Assembly: GCF_003710865.1 (NCBI RefSeq)
Contig: NZ_RHHO01000005.1
Span: forward strand, 62,001-126,000
Length of the DNA stretch: 64,000 nt
Source of the DNA: Brevibacillus borstelensis
Lineage (GTDB): Bacteria; Bacillota; Bacilli; Brevibacillales; Brevibacillaceae
Reading direction: 5' to 3'
Part shown: positions 42,075 through 50,585 of the stretch, one piece after another
How the letters are laid out: every line of letters starts with the position of its first letter
Position numbering within the stretch: the stretch's first letter is position 1
Made by a program: the position numbers and the translations under genes
Notes under the pieces: model-generated
What the model was told of the DNA's origin: nothing
The model's input: only the letters and a program-made list of their open reading frames with translations
The model's database searches: none

Positions 42075-42102
42075 TTGATTATTGTTTTGTTTTTGGTATA
42101 CT
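42075..42102 (+). promoter_or_regulatory. Promoter of czcO-czcD, with possible operator
   Basis: TTGATT (42075-42080), 16-bp spacer, TATACT (42097-42102). The -35 box overlaps an AT-rich imperfect inverted repeat, ATTCAA ... TTGATT (42061-42080), of the kind bound by ArsR-family repressors such as CzrA. Confidence 0.55.
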
Positions 42103-42176
42103 TTTCCTAACAGCATGCGGTACTTCATCTGGAACCTTTAAAATGGGAGCTTTCCCCTAAGAAACGAGGTTTTTGC

Positions 42177-43226
42177 ATGAAAACATACGAGGTTATCGTC
42201 GTAGGAGCCGGCCAAGCCGGTTTGGCGATGGGATACTACTTGGTCAAAAAAGGAATATCCTGCCTCCTGATAGACAAACATAAGCGGATTGGGGATGTAT
42301 GGAGAGAGCGTTATGATTCGTTGGTGCTGTTCACCCCGCGCAAACAAAGCGATCTTCCCGGACTTCCTTTTCCCGGCGAACGGAGCGGCCTTCCTGCAAA
42401 GGATGAGGTTGCCGACTATCTGGAGCGGTATGCTGCGCATCATTCTCTCCCGATTCAGCTCGATACGGAAGTACAGACCCTAATCCCAACCGGCTTGGGT
42501 TATCGCGTGGAAACCTCGGACGGCACTTATAGCGCCCGACAGATCGTCATTGCAACCGGGCCCTTTCAGGTTCCGAACATTCCGCTGATGCATACGCAGG
42601 CAGCCGATGATATTGTGCAGCTCCATACAGCTCACTATAAAAACGAAACGCAGCTTCAAGACGGGCCGGTGCTCGTCGTCGGCTCCGGCAATTCCGGTGC
42701 GCAAATCGCCGCAGAGCTTGCTTCCCATCGAACCGTTTACCTCTCCATGGGGCAAAAGAGGATGTTTCTTCCCCGTTCCCTGTTCGGGAAGCCCATGTTC
42801 TGGTACTTTCAGGCTACAGGCCTGTTGACGGCACCGATAACCTCAAGCTTGGGAAAATGGCTACAATCAAAACCAGACCCGATCTTTGGCTACAGGCGTG
42901 AACTGCGCAAATGGGAAAAGGCCGGAACTCTCCAGCTAAAGGAACGCACCGTCGCTTTGTCGGGACGAACCGCAGTTTTTGCAGACGGCAGCCGCACTGA
43001 CATAGCCAATGTGATATGGAGTACAGGCTTTTATTCCCGCTACGATTGGATAAAAGTTCCGGGAGTTCTCGATCCCAAGGGTCAACCCCTGCATACTCGT
43101 GGAGTTTCTCCCGCAAAAGGCATTTATTTTCTGGGGCTGCCCTGGCAGTATCGCCGCTCTTCTGCCTTGCTCGGGGGAGTTGGCTTGGACGCGGCGTACT
43201 TGATCGAGCGGATTTGCAATTACTAA
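42177..43226 (+). CDS. czcO: FAD/NADPH-dependent oxidoreductase CzcO-like
   Basis: A 349-residue flavin monooxygenase-like protein. FAD-binding VVGAGQAGLAMGYYL (8-22), NADPH-binding VVGSGNSGAQIA (167-178), and a family ATGPFQVPNIP. It matches the B. subtilis protein CzcO, which is co-transcribed with the metal exporter czcD although its role in metal resistance is unclear. Here the order is czcO then czcD, with czcD starting 34 bp after this stop. Confidence 0.85.
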   Translation: MKTYEVIVVGAGQAGLAMGYYLVKKGISCLLIDKHKRIGDVWRERYDSLVLFTPRKQSDLPGLPFPGERSGLPAKDEVADYLERYAAHHSLPIQLDTEVQTLIPTGLGYRVETSDGTYSARQIVIATGPFQVPNIPLMHTQAADDIVQLHTAHYKNETQLQDGPVLVVGSGNSGAQIAAELASHRTVYLSMGQKRMFLPRSLFGKPMFWYFQATGLLTAPITSSLGKWLQSKPDPIFGYRRELRKWEKAGTLQLKERTVALSGRTAVFADGSRTDIANVIWSTGFYSRYDWIKVPGVLDPKGQPLHTRGVSPAKGIYFLGLPWQYRRSSALLGGVGLDAAYLIERICNY

Positions 43227-43260
43227 TTTCATGCTCTCATTGACAGAGGAGGCGTATCTT

Positions 43261-44358
43261 ATGGGTTTCCATCACCACCACGGCGATTCCCACGACCACT
43301 CGCACCATCACCATGGAAAGGGCGCAAGCAAACGCGCTCTCGGAATTGCCCTGTCCATCATCACCGTCTTTCTTGTCGTCGAGGTAATCGGCGGATTCAT
43401 GACCAACAGCCTTGCCCTCCTGTCAGATGCCGGTCACATGCTAAGTGACGCAATGGCTCTGTTGTTAAGCCTGCTTGCATTCATCATGGCTTCCCGCCCG
43501 CCTTCTGCCGAAAGAACGTACGGTCTGCACCGATTTGAAATCCTCGCTGCTCTAGTCAACGGGGTGACACTGGTCGTCATCTCGCTTGTCATCCTGTGGG
43601 AGGCCTACCAGCGGCTGTGGGATCCGCCTGAGGTGGCCAGCGGCACCATGGTTGCGATCGCCGCCATCGGCCTTTTCGCCAATATCGCCGCTGCGTTCGT
43701 ACTGATGCGGGGCGACTATAAAAATAACGTCAACGTTCGCAGTGCCTTCTTGCATGTGCTCGGCGACCTGCTCGGTTCTGTCGGGGCCATTATCGGCGGC
43801 CTTTTGATGATGTGGTTTGACTGGTATTTGGCCGACCCGCTGATCAGCATCATCGTAGCTGTCCTGATCATGTTCAGCGCCTGGCGCGTCACAAAAGAAT
43901 CGGTCAACATTTTAATGGAGGCAGTCCCATCACGGATTGACACGAGAAAAATAAAAGAACGCTTGGAGCAAATAAGCGGCGTTCAAGAGGTCCATGATCT
44001 TCACGTCTGGACAGTCACGTCAGGCTTTGATTCGCTCACCTGCCACTTGACCGTTCACGACAGCTTGCCAAGCTACCCGATCTTGAATGAAGCCATCCGC
44101 ATTTTGCACGATGAATTTGGCATTCCGCATACGACGATCCAGGTGGAAAACTCCTCGATCAGACACGCAGAGCTGGCTTGCGAAAATCACGGCGACAACC
44201 ACCAGAAAAAGCAGCCATGGGCAAATGTTCACGGGCATGATCATGGGGGCAATCACGGACATGTTCACAGCCACGCACCCTCCGATCATGATGACCACGG
44301 CTCTGCTCCTGGTCACAGCCGTAGTCATCATCACGATAATCCAAAAGCTACTTCCTGA
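43261..44358 (+). CDS. czcD: Cation diffusion facilitator (zinc/cobalt/cadmium exporter) CzcD
   Basis: A 365-residue CDF exporter. His-rich N-terminus (MGFHHHHGDSHDHSHHHHG), six membrane helices, transport-site residues in SDAGHMLSD (helix 2) and HVLGDLLGS (helix 5), then a cytoplasmic domain with VHDLHVWTVTSG. The C-terminal tail is an unusually long His/Asp-rich stretch (HGHDHGGNHGHVHSH, then SRSHHHDN), which should bind zinc. AGGAGG eight bases before ATG 43261 sets the start. Exports divalent metal in exchange for protons. Confidence 0.93.
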   Translation: MGFHHHHGDSHDHSHHHHGKGASKRALGIALSIITVFLVVEVIGGFMTNSLALLSDAGHMLSDAMALLLSLLAFIMASRPPSAERTYGLHRFEILAALVNGVTLVVISLVILWEAYQRLWDPPEVASGTMVAIAAIGLFANIAAAFVLMRGDYKNNVNVRSAFLHVLGDLLGSVGAIIGGLLMMWFDWYLADPLISIIVAVLIMFSAWRVTKESVNILMEAVPSRIDTRKIKERLEQISGVQEVHDLHVWTVTSGFDSLTCHLTVHDSLPSYPILNEAIRILHDEFGIPHTTIQVENSSIRHAELACENHGDNHQKKQPWANVHGHDHGGNHGHVHSHAPSDHDDHGSAPGHSRSHHHDNPKATS

Positions 44359-44394
44359 GTCCTTCTTTCCACGGATCGCAAAAAACTGGAAAGC

Positions 44395-44428
44395 AAAAAA
44401 CTCCTGACGCGATTGTCAGGAGTTTTTT
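44395..44428. terminator. Bidirectional terminator between czcD and acsA
   Basis: Stem AAAAAACTCCTGAC / GTCAGGAGTTTTTT, perfect over 14 bp, loop GCGATT. Serves both converging genes. Confidence 0.92.
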
Positions 44429-44463
44429 CGTATTGTCGGGCGATGCAGGCAAGCTTGCGCTTC

Positions 44464-46179
44464 TTAATCTTCCAGCGTGGACAGATCGCCGGTTGGAAGT
44501 CCAAGCTCCCAAGCCTTCAGCACTCGGCGCATGATTTTGCCGGAGCGGGTTTTCGGCAGTTTGTCGCGGAACTCGATTTCTCTCGGGGCCGCATGCGCAG
44601 CCAGCCCTTCTTTTACAAACTTGCGGATTTCTTCCATCAATTCCTCGCTTGGCTCGTAGCCGGCCCGCAGCGAAATGAACGCTTTAATAATTTCCCCACG
44701 CACCGGATCGGGCTTGCCGATCACGCCTGCTTCAGCAACCGCCGGATGCTCCACCAGCTTGCTCTCTACTTCAAACGGACCGACCCGTTCGCCGGAGGTG
44801 TTGATTACATCGTCTACCCGGCCCTGGAACCAGAAATAGCCATCCTCGTCTTTGTAAGCAGAGTCGCCGGATACATACCAGCCCGGAAAGCGGAAATACT
44901 CCTCATACTTGGCCGGGTTTTTCCAGATTTGCCGCATCATTGACGGCCAGCCGGCGCGGACGGCCAGATTCCCCATGCGATTGGGCGGCAGTTCATTTCC
45001 GTGATCATCGAGAATCGCCGCGTAGATGCCCGGGAACGGCTTGCCCATCGAACCAGGCTTGATCGGCATGCAGCGGTAGTTGGAGATGATTTGTCCGCCT
45101 GTCTCGGTCATCCACCAGTTGTCGTGAATCCGTCTCTGGAAGACCCGCATTCCCCAATGAACGACTTCCGGATTGAGCGGCTCGCCGACGCTCAGGACGT
45201 GCCGCAGGGACGACAGGTCAAACTGCTTGACGAGCTCATCGCCCGCACCCATCATCATGCGGAAAGCTGTAGGCGCACTGTACCAAATCGACACCTTGTA
45301 CTGCTCGATTGTCTTGTACCAAGCCTCCGGCGTAAATCGTCCACCCCGCACGACGTTGGTGACGCCGTTCAGCCATGGGGAGAAAATGCCGTAAGCGGTT
45401 CCCGTTACCCAGCCTGGGTCCGCTGCACACCAGTAGATGTCTCCCTCCTGAAAATCGAGAATCCATTTTCCTGTCTGCAGATGCTGAATCATCGCGTTGT
45501 GTACATGCAGGACCCCTTTCGGCTTCCCTGTAGAACCGGAGGTGTAGTGCAGAATCATGCCGTCTTCCCGGTCGACCCATTCGATCTCCAGGTCGGAGGA
45601 AGCTTCGCTCATCGCTTTTTCAAAGCTGATCAGCCCTTCACCCAGCGAGTCATCCGCCCCTACTACGATCACGTGCTTCAGATGTGGCAGGTCTTTTACA
45701 GGAATGCGAGGCAGCAAGGCTGGAGTCGTGACGATGGCGACTGCTTCACTGTCCTCCAAGCGGTCACGGACGGCAGCCTCCATAAAAGCTTCAAAGAGCG
45801 GCCCGACGATAGCGCCGAGCTTCAAAATGCCAAAAAAGCTTACATACAATTCCGGGGAACGCGGCATAAAGACGAATACGCGGTCTCCCTTTTTAATTCC
45901 CAGATTGCGCAGCACATTCCCGAATTTGTTGGACAACTCGCTCAACTGGGCAAACGTATAGCTTTCATTTCTCGTTGCGTCGCTGAACAACAGAGCTGTT
46001 TTATCCCTACGTTCTGTCAAAAGATGTCGATCAAGTGCTTCGTAAGCCATGTTTACCTTTCCCGTTTCGTACCAGGTAAACTGCTTTTCCACTTCGGACC
46101 AATCAAAGTTGGCATATGCTTCCTCATAATTCGTCAGGTTGCTTTGTCCTTCCGTAGTTGGAATCATTTCCACTTTCAT
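44464..46179 (-). CDS. acsA: Acetyl-CoA synthetase
   Basis: A 571-residue AMP-forming ligase that activates acetate with ATP and CoA. Motifs: nucleotide loop LHYTSGSTGKPKGVLHV, substrate region WWMTETGGQIISNYRCMP, hinge VDDVINTSGERVGPFEVES, and the C-terminal PKTRSGKIMRR, whose lysine is the usual acetylation control site. Length equals B. subtilis AcsA. The acuABC control genes that flank acsA in B. subtilis are not present here. ATG 46179 is preceded by GGAGAG and GAGAGG; an upstream in-frame ATG would add 17 unlikely residues. Confidence 0.93.
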   Translation of the reverse strand: MKVEMIPTTEGQSNLTNYEEAYANFDWSEVEKQFTWYETGKVNMAYEALDRHLLTERRDKTALLFSDATRNESYTFAQLSELSNKFGNVLRNLGIKKGDRVFVFMPRSPELYVSFFGILKLGAIVGPLFEAFMEAAVRDRLEDSEAVAIVTTPALLPRIPVKDLPHLKHVIVVGADDSLGEGLISFEKAMSEASSDLEIEWVDREDGMILHYTSGSTGKPKGVLHVHNAMIQHLQTGKWILDFQEGDIYWCAADPGWVTGTAYGIFSPWLNGVTNVVRGGRFTPEAWYKTIEQYKVSIWYSAPTAFRMMMGAGDELVKQFDLSSLRHVLSVGEPLNPEVVHWGMRVFQRRIHDNWWMTETGGQIISNYRCMPIKPGSMGKPFPGIYAAILDDHGNELPPNRMGNLAVRAGWPSMMRQIWKNPAKYEEYFRFPGWYVSGDSAYKDEDGYFWFQGRVDDVINTSGERVGPFEVESKLVEHPAVAEAGVIGKPDPVRGEIIKAFISLRAGYEPSEELMEEIRKFVKEGLAAHAAPREIEFRDKLPKTRSGKIMRRVLKAWELGLPTGDLSTLED

Positions 46180-46300
46180 ACCTCTCACTCTCCTTGTGTG
46201 GCTGAAGGATCTTTTTCTTTCAACTTTCATAATATTTCTTCACTTCTTGACAAATTCCTCCTACCAAAAACCTACTTCCCCTATCGAATCTTTTATCCGG

Positions 46301-46306
46301 TATAAT
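46301..46306 (+). promoter_or_regulatory. Likely -10 box of ykuE promoter
   Basis: TATAAT preceded by CCGG; no good -35 element lies at 16-18 bp, so this is only a partial promoter call. Confidence 0.4.
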
Positions 46307-46342
46307 AGACGTACAAATCATAATGCGGAGGTGAGATCCGGG

Positions 46343-47293
46343 ATGACCTGGATTTTCTTTTTTTTGCTGATTGCTGTCCTCTTTGCCCGTGCCTACCGCA
46401 ATACGTTTAAAGTAAACACCACATTTGTCGATATTGCACTGAAACAGTCGGAACGAGTGCCAAACGCAGAACGGCATTTGCCGCTTTCCATTTTGCACCT
46501 TTCCGATTTGCATATGGAAAACCTTTCGATCAAGGCGGAGCAGATCGCCCGTGACTATGCTGCTCGCAACGTCGACTTGATCGCGATCACAGGGGACCTG
46601 CTCGATCGCGAGAAAAATATCCCCAAAGCCGTCCGCTACGTGGAAACCGTCATGTCGCTTCAGCCCCGTCTCGGCACTTACGTTGTTCTGGGCAACCACG
46701 ACTATGTCCTCTCCTCTCCAAAACTGGCCCAGCTAATAGCGGAGCTGAGACGGATCGGCTGCAAGGTCCTGATCAACGAGCACGTAACGGTAAATGCGTA
46801 TGGCCAACCGCTGCACATTATCGGAGTTGACGACTACGCTACCCGCCACAGCGATCTGAAAAAGGCGTTCAACGGCGTTCCCGAAGAGGGACTGCGACTT
46901 GTATTGACGCATGACCCCAACCTCGTCCTGGAAATGAAGGACTATCCGTACGACTATTTGCTCGCAGGCCATTTTCATGGCGGGCAGATTCACTGGCCCA
47001 AGCCATACCATTTGGCAAAGATGGGGAAACTGCCAAAGCTCAACATGGTGAAAGGCTTGCATCAGTTCGACGGCCGTCCCTTCTACATCAGCGAGGGCGT
47101 GGGACAGACCGGGTTGAACATTCGCCTGCGCTCGCGTCCCGAGATCGCTTTGCACACCCTCGCGCCTGCATCGTATTTCGCCCTGGCTCAGTCTCACGAA
47201 GTGAATTCTGAGACGGTGCATGCGGCAGAGGACATCCAAGCTGTAAAGAAGGTACCTGCAGCAGAAGCTGCTCCCACCCTGGCTCTCGATTAA
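46343..47293 (+). CDS. ykuE: Metallophosphoesterase, YkuE-like
   Basis: A 316-residue membrane-anchored calcineurin-like phosphoesterase. Residues 1-16 are a hydrophobic anchor (TWIFFFLLIAVLFARAY). The five metal motifs are all present: LSDLH, GDLLD, GNHD, LTHDP and GHFHGGQ. B. subtilis YkuE is a Tat-exported cell-wall enzyme; this one has no twin-arginine, so the export route differs or the active site is on the outer face through the anchor. ATG 46343 follows GGAGGTGA at eight bases. A C-terminal Ala/Glu-rich tail is not part of the fold. Confidence 0.88.
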   Translation: MTWIFFFLLIAVLFARAYRNTFKVNTTFVDIALKQSERVPNAERHLPLSILHLSDLHMENLSIKAEQIARDYAARNVDLIAITGDLLDREKNIPKAVRYVETVMSLQPRLGTYVVLGNHDYVLSSPKLAQLIAELRRIGCKVLINEHVTVNAYGQPLHIIGVDDYATRHSDLKKAFNGVPEEGLRLVLTHDPNLVLEMKDYPYDYLLAGHFHGGQIHWPKPYHLAKMGKLPKLNMVKGLHQFDGRPFYISEGVGQTGLNIRLRSRPEIALHTLAPASYFALAQSHEVNSETVHAAEDIQAVKKVPAAEAAPTLALD

Positions 47294-47333
47294 GGTATAA
47301 TGAGGCCAACGGATAAAAAGACGGGGTGCGGAG

Positions 47334-48332
47334 ATGAACGATTGGAAATACGAAGTCGATAAAATCCGGCAGGCGACAAACCTGCCTATTTCCTATTTGT
47401 GCGGTACCGTAGAACAGATCAGGGCGGAGTCGCTGCGACTGGAAGAGGAAGGCTGGGAGATCGTCGCCCAAGCAAGCTCGAGCGGCCAATGCAGCATCGT
47501 GATGATTCCGAGCACAGCGTGGGAAGGCGTTCCGCGAGCGCTCCTCTCCCTCATGTTTTCGGAGAAGCTGCAGGCCGCCTCGGACCAGTCACAGCTTGCG
47601 AACTGGTTACACGAGATCGCTTTGGGAGCGCCTACTCCCCCTCCTGCCGGGTTGGCAAAACAACTGCATTGGCAAGAGCCGCGGGTTCCTTTTTTGCTGG
47701 AGCAGTGCCGGGAAGGCTTTTCATGGCATTCCCTTGCTCCGATCCTGCCGGATTTTTTCAAGGGGGCTTCCCTCTCCCAGTTTCCCCTGCCTTTCCCCTA
47801 CCTGTTGCTGGCAGTCCCTTTGTCTGCTCTTGGCTCAAAGCTCGACGAGGAAACGGGCTTGGAGTGGGCATCCGGCTTGCATGACCTGTTCTCGACGGAA
47901 TGCATGGAAAATGTGCGGGTTATCGTCGGCGAGCCAGTCGGGCAGCCGCCACAGCTGGGGGACGCTCTGACGCGGGCTTTAACCCTGTCCAGTGCCTTGC
48001 GTAAATTCCGGCCAAAAACAATGGTTGCCAGCGTACGCCAATTTCCGCTGGAGCGCTGGGTGATGATGCTTGGCCCGGAGACAACGGAGTCTCTGCAAAA
48101 GGCCATCGAAGAGATGATCCCTCTGCCTCAGTTGAATGCGGAGCAGGTTGAGACGCTGGAAACGTTTTTTGCCAGGCACCTGAATGTCAGCGAGACAGCC
48201 CGGCAGCTTTTTCTCCACCGAAATACGCTGCTGTACCGGTTGGACAAGCTTACCGAACAGACCGGACTGGACCCGCGGCAGTTCACCGAAGCCGTTCTGC
48301 TGCAGCTTCTTCTGCTCTTTCGTCAAAAATAA
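47334..48332 (+). CDS. PucR/CdaR-like helix-turn-helix regulator
   Basis: A 332-residue protein whose C-terminal 60 residues form the PucR-type helix-turn-helix (ETFFARHLNVSETARQLFLHRNTLLYRLDKLTEQTGLD, about 270-308). The N-terminal 250 residues are a divergent sensor/GGDEF-like region without a recognised motif. It lies immediately upstream of an MsmX-type sugar ATPase on the same strand, and the same pairing is common in Bacillales, so it may regulate that gene; this is inference. Confidence 0.78.
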   Translation: MNDWKYEVDKIRQATNLPISYLCGTVEQIRAESLRLEEEGWEIVAQASSSGQCSIVMIPSTAWEGVPRALLSLMFSEKLQAASDQSQLANWLHEIALGAPTPPPAGLAKQLHWQEPRVPFLLEQCREGFSWHSLAPILPDFFKGASLSQFPLPFPYLLLAVPLSALGSKLDEETGLEWASGLHDLFSTECMENVRVIVGEPVGQPPQLGDALTRALTLSSALRKFRPKTMVASVRQFPLERWVMMLGPETTESLQKAIEEMIPLPQLNAEQVETLETFFARHLNVSETARQLFLHRNTLLYRLDKLTEQTGLDPRQFTEAVLLQLLLLFRQK

Positions 48333-48438
48333 CCAAACAATTCGTGCAATTTGACCATAGAGCACCTCTTTCTGTTGCTGGTACGATATGGATACCATAC
48401 GTATCAGACAGCATGTATATTCCGGGGAGGTGCCGTTC

Positions 48439-49554
48439 GTGGCTAAAGTTAGCTTGCAGCACATTTACAAAAAATTCGGAAACAATGTCATTGCTGTTAA
48501 TGATTTTCATCTTGAAATCGAAGACAGGGAATTCCTTGTTCTCGTCGGACCATCCGGCTGCGGGAAATCTACAACTCTGCGGATGATTGCGGGCCTGGAG
48601 GAGATATCGGAGGGCGACCTGTACATCGGGGACCGGCGTGTCAATGATGTCGCACCAAAAGACCGGGACATCGCCATGGTCTTTCAAAGCTACGCCCTCT
48701 ACCCTCATATGAACGTGTACGAAAACATGGCCTTTGGTTTGAAGCTGCGCAAATTTTCCAAAGCGGAAATTGACAAACGGATACAGGAAGCCGCTCGGAT
48801 CCTCGACATTTCCCACCTTTTGGACCGCAAGCCGAAAGCGCTTTCCGGCGGGCAGCGCCAGCGTGTCGCACTGGGACGCGCGATCGTCCGCGAGCCGCAG
48901 GTGTTTTTGATGGACGAGCCGTTGTCCAACCTTGACGCCAAGCTGCGGGTGCAGATGCGCACGGAAATCCTGAAGCTGCACCAACGGCTCAATACGACCA
49001 TTATTTACGTTACCCATGACCAGACTGAAGCGATGACCATGGGCGACCGGATCGTCGTGATGAAGGATGGCCTGATCCAGCAAGTGGCTACCCCCACAGA
49101 CATATACAACTACCCTGTCAATCAATTTGTCGCCAGCTTTATCGGGTCGCCTGCGATGAATTTTATCAAAGGACGCATTACTGAAAAGGAGGGCCGCCTC
49201 GTTTTCGACGCCCCCCACATCCATGTCAGCTTCCCTGAGGACAAAGCCAAGCTTTTGAAAGAGCGCGGCTATGTCAACAAAGAGGTCACCTTTGGCATCC
49301 GTCCGGAGGATATATACAGCGACAATCAATTTATTGAAGCCAATCCGTTTGACAGTTCCATCGAGGCTGTCATTGATGTAGTGGAAAATATGGGATCGGA
49401 GCTGTATGTTTACTTTACCAACGTGGGCGAAACCCAGATGGTTGCCCGCGTCGATGCCCGCGAAGGCTTTAAACCGCGCATGTCTGTCAAGCTGGGCATG
49501 GATTTGTCCAAGTGCCACGTATTTGACAGCGAGACAGAATTGGCGGTATTCTAG
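48439..49554 (+). CDS. msmX: Multiple-sugar ABC transporter ATPase, MsmX/UgpC-like
   Basis: A 371-residue ATPase of the CUT1 sugar-importer group. Walker A GPSGCGKST, Q-loop VFQSYALYPHMNVYENMAFGLK, signature LSGGQRQRVALGRAIV, Walker B VFLMDEPLSNLD, H-loop YVTHDQ, then the MalK-type regulatory OB domain (FGIRPEDIYSD). In Bacillus MsmX energises several oligosaccharide permeases in trans; no permease lies nearby, in line with that shared role. GTG 48439 was chosen from GGGGAGG eight bases upstream; an ATG at 48388 would add 17 atypical residues. Confidence 0.92.
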   Translation: MAKVSLQHIYKKFGNNVIAVNDFHLEIEDREFLVLVGPSGCGKSTTLRMIAGLEEISEGDLYIGDRRVNDVAPKDRDIAMVFQSYALYPHMNVYENMAFGLKLRKFSKAEIDKRIQEAARILDISHLLDRKPKALSGGQRQRVALGRAIVREPQVFLMDEPLSNLDAKLRVQMRTEILKLHQRLNTTIIYVTHDQTEAMTMGDRIVVMKDGLIQQVATPTDIYNYPVNQFVASFIGSPAMNFIKGRITEKEGRLVFDAPHIHVSFPEDKAKLLKERGYVNKEVTFGIRPEDIYSDNQFIEANPFDSSIEAVIDVVENMGSELYVYFTNVGETQMVARVDAREGFKPRMSVKLGMDLSKCHVFDSETELAVF

Positions 49555-49564
49555 GTTTGAGTGG

Positions 49565-49600
49565 CAAAAGGAATGTCCCCGCCGGCATTCCTTTTCTTTA
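49565..49600 (+). terminator. Terminator after msmX
   Basis: Perfect 9-bp stem AAAGGAATG / CATTCCTTT with a 10-nt loop and TCTTTATT tail. Confidence 0.85.
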
Positions 49601-49666
49601 TTATGTCCGCAAATGGAAGCAGACAACGAGATTGCGCATGCTGCGTATTGGAGAGGAAGAGAGAGA

Positions 49667-50440
49667 ATGCCATACAAAATCGTCTTTTTTGACATTGACG
49701 GCACTTTGCTGAACACAGCGCACACCATTCCCCCGAATACAAAAGCCGCTATCCGCAGGTTGAAAGCGAACGGTGTGCGCGTCGCGATCGCAACCGGACG
49801 AGCCCCTTACCACCTGGCCCCGATCGCAGATGAATTGGATATCGACACCTTTGTCAGTTTCAACGGCTCCTATGTCGTTGTCGAGGGAAAACGTATTCAC
49901 CATACGCCGATGAGCACGGCTACCCTGGAAGCTCTGGAAGCACATGCAGAATCGAATCAGCACCCGATGGTTTTTTTGGGAGCTGACACTTGCTATGCAA
50001 ACAAGGCTGACCACCCGGACGTCATCGATTCTTTTCATTATTTACAGCTGTCTCCCCCTGGCTACCATGAGCGATACTGGGAGCAGACGCCGATCTATCA
50101 AGCATTTTTGTACTGCAAGGAAACGGAAGCAAAAGAATATCTGGAGCGAGCTCATCCGGTCACATTCATCCGTTGGCATCCGAATGTTCTCGATGTCTTG
50201 CCGCCCAACGGCTCCAAGGCTAGAGGCATTGAAGCAGTGCTGCGCCATTACGGTCTGGCACCTGAGGATGCGGTTGCCTTTGGCGATGGATTGAATGACA
50301 AGGAAATGCTTTCCTTTGTAGGGATGGGCGTCGCGATGGGGAATGCCCATGAAGATGTAAAGCCGTTGGCAAATCTGGTCACACGGCATGTGGATGCAGA
50401 CGGCATTTTCCACGGTCTTCGCCAGCTGAAGCTGATCTGA
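49667..50440 (+). CDS. HAD-family phosphatase, Cof type
   Basis: A 257-residue HAD hydrolase of the Cof/IIB group. Motif I is FFDIDGTLLNT (nucleophile Asp8, Asp10), motif II VAIATGR, motif III Lys in PNGSKARGIEAVL, and motif IV FGDGLNDKEML. Members dephosphorylate sugar phosphates or flavin precursors. It resembles B. subtilis YkrA. GGAGAGGA lies before ATG 49667. It follows msmX by 112 bp with a terminator between, so probably a separate unit. Confidence 0.88.
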   Translation: MPYKIVFFDIDGTLLNTAHTIPPNTKAAIRRLKANGVRVAIATGRAPYHLAPIADELDIDTFVSFNGSYVVVEGKRIHHTPMSTATLEALEAHAESNQHPMVFLGADTCYANKADHPDVIDSFHYLQLSPPGYHERYWEQTPIYQAFLYCKETEAKEYLERAHPVTFIRWHPNVLDVLPPNGSKARGIEAVLRHYGLAPEDAVAFGDGLNDKEMLSFVGMGVAMGNAHEDVKPLANLVTRHVDADGIFHGLRQLKLI

Positions 50441-50585
50441 TCCCGGTCAGTTGGACGAGCTTGCCCGCTGGATCGTTTTTGCAAACAAAAAGAGGACTTT
50501 CTATAAACTGTCAGCTTTTTTTCTTCATAATCACTCCTTCCGTGCACACGCTATATCTATAAAAGCATGGAGGGAGTGAGTTTTT

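Noticed and set aside
45001-46305. Plus-strand frame of 434 codons opposite acsA
   Set aside because: Shadow of acetyl-CoA synthetase; no ribosome site.
48283-49728. Long minus-strand frame of 481 codons opposite msmX
   Set aside because: Antisense of a well-supported ATPase gene; no start signal and low-quality composition.
50441-50585. Terminator between the HAD gene and the subtilase gene
   Set aside because: T-rich stretch is present but no convincing stem precedes it.
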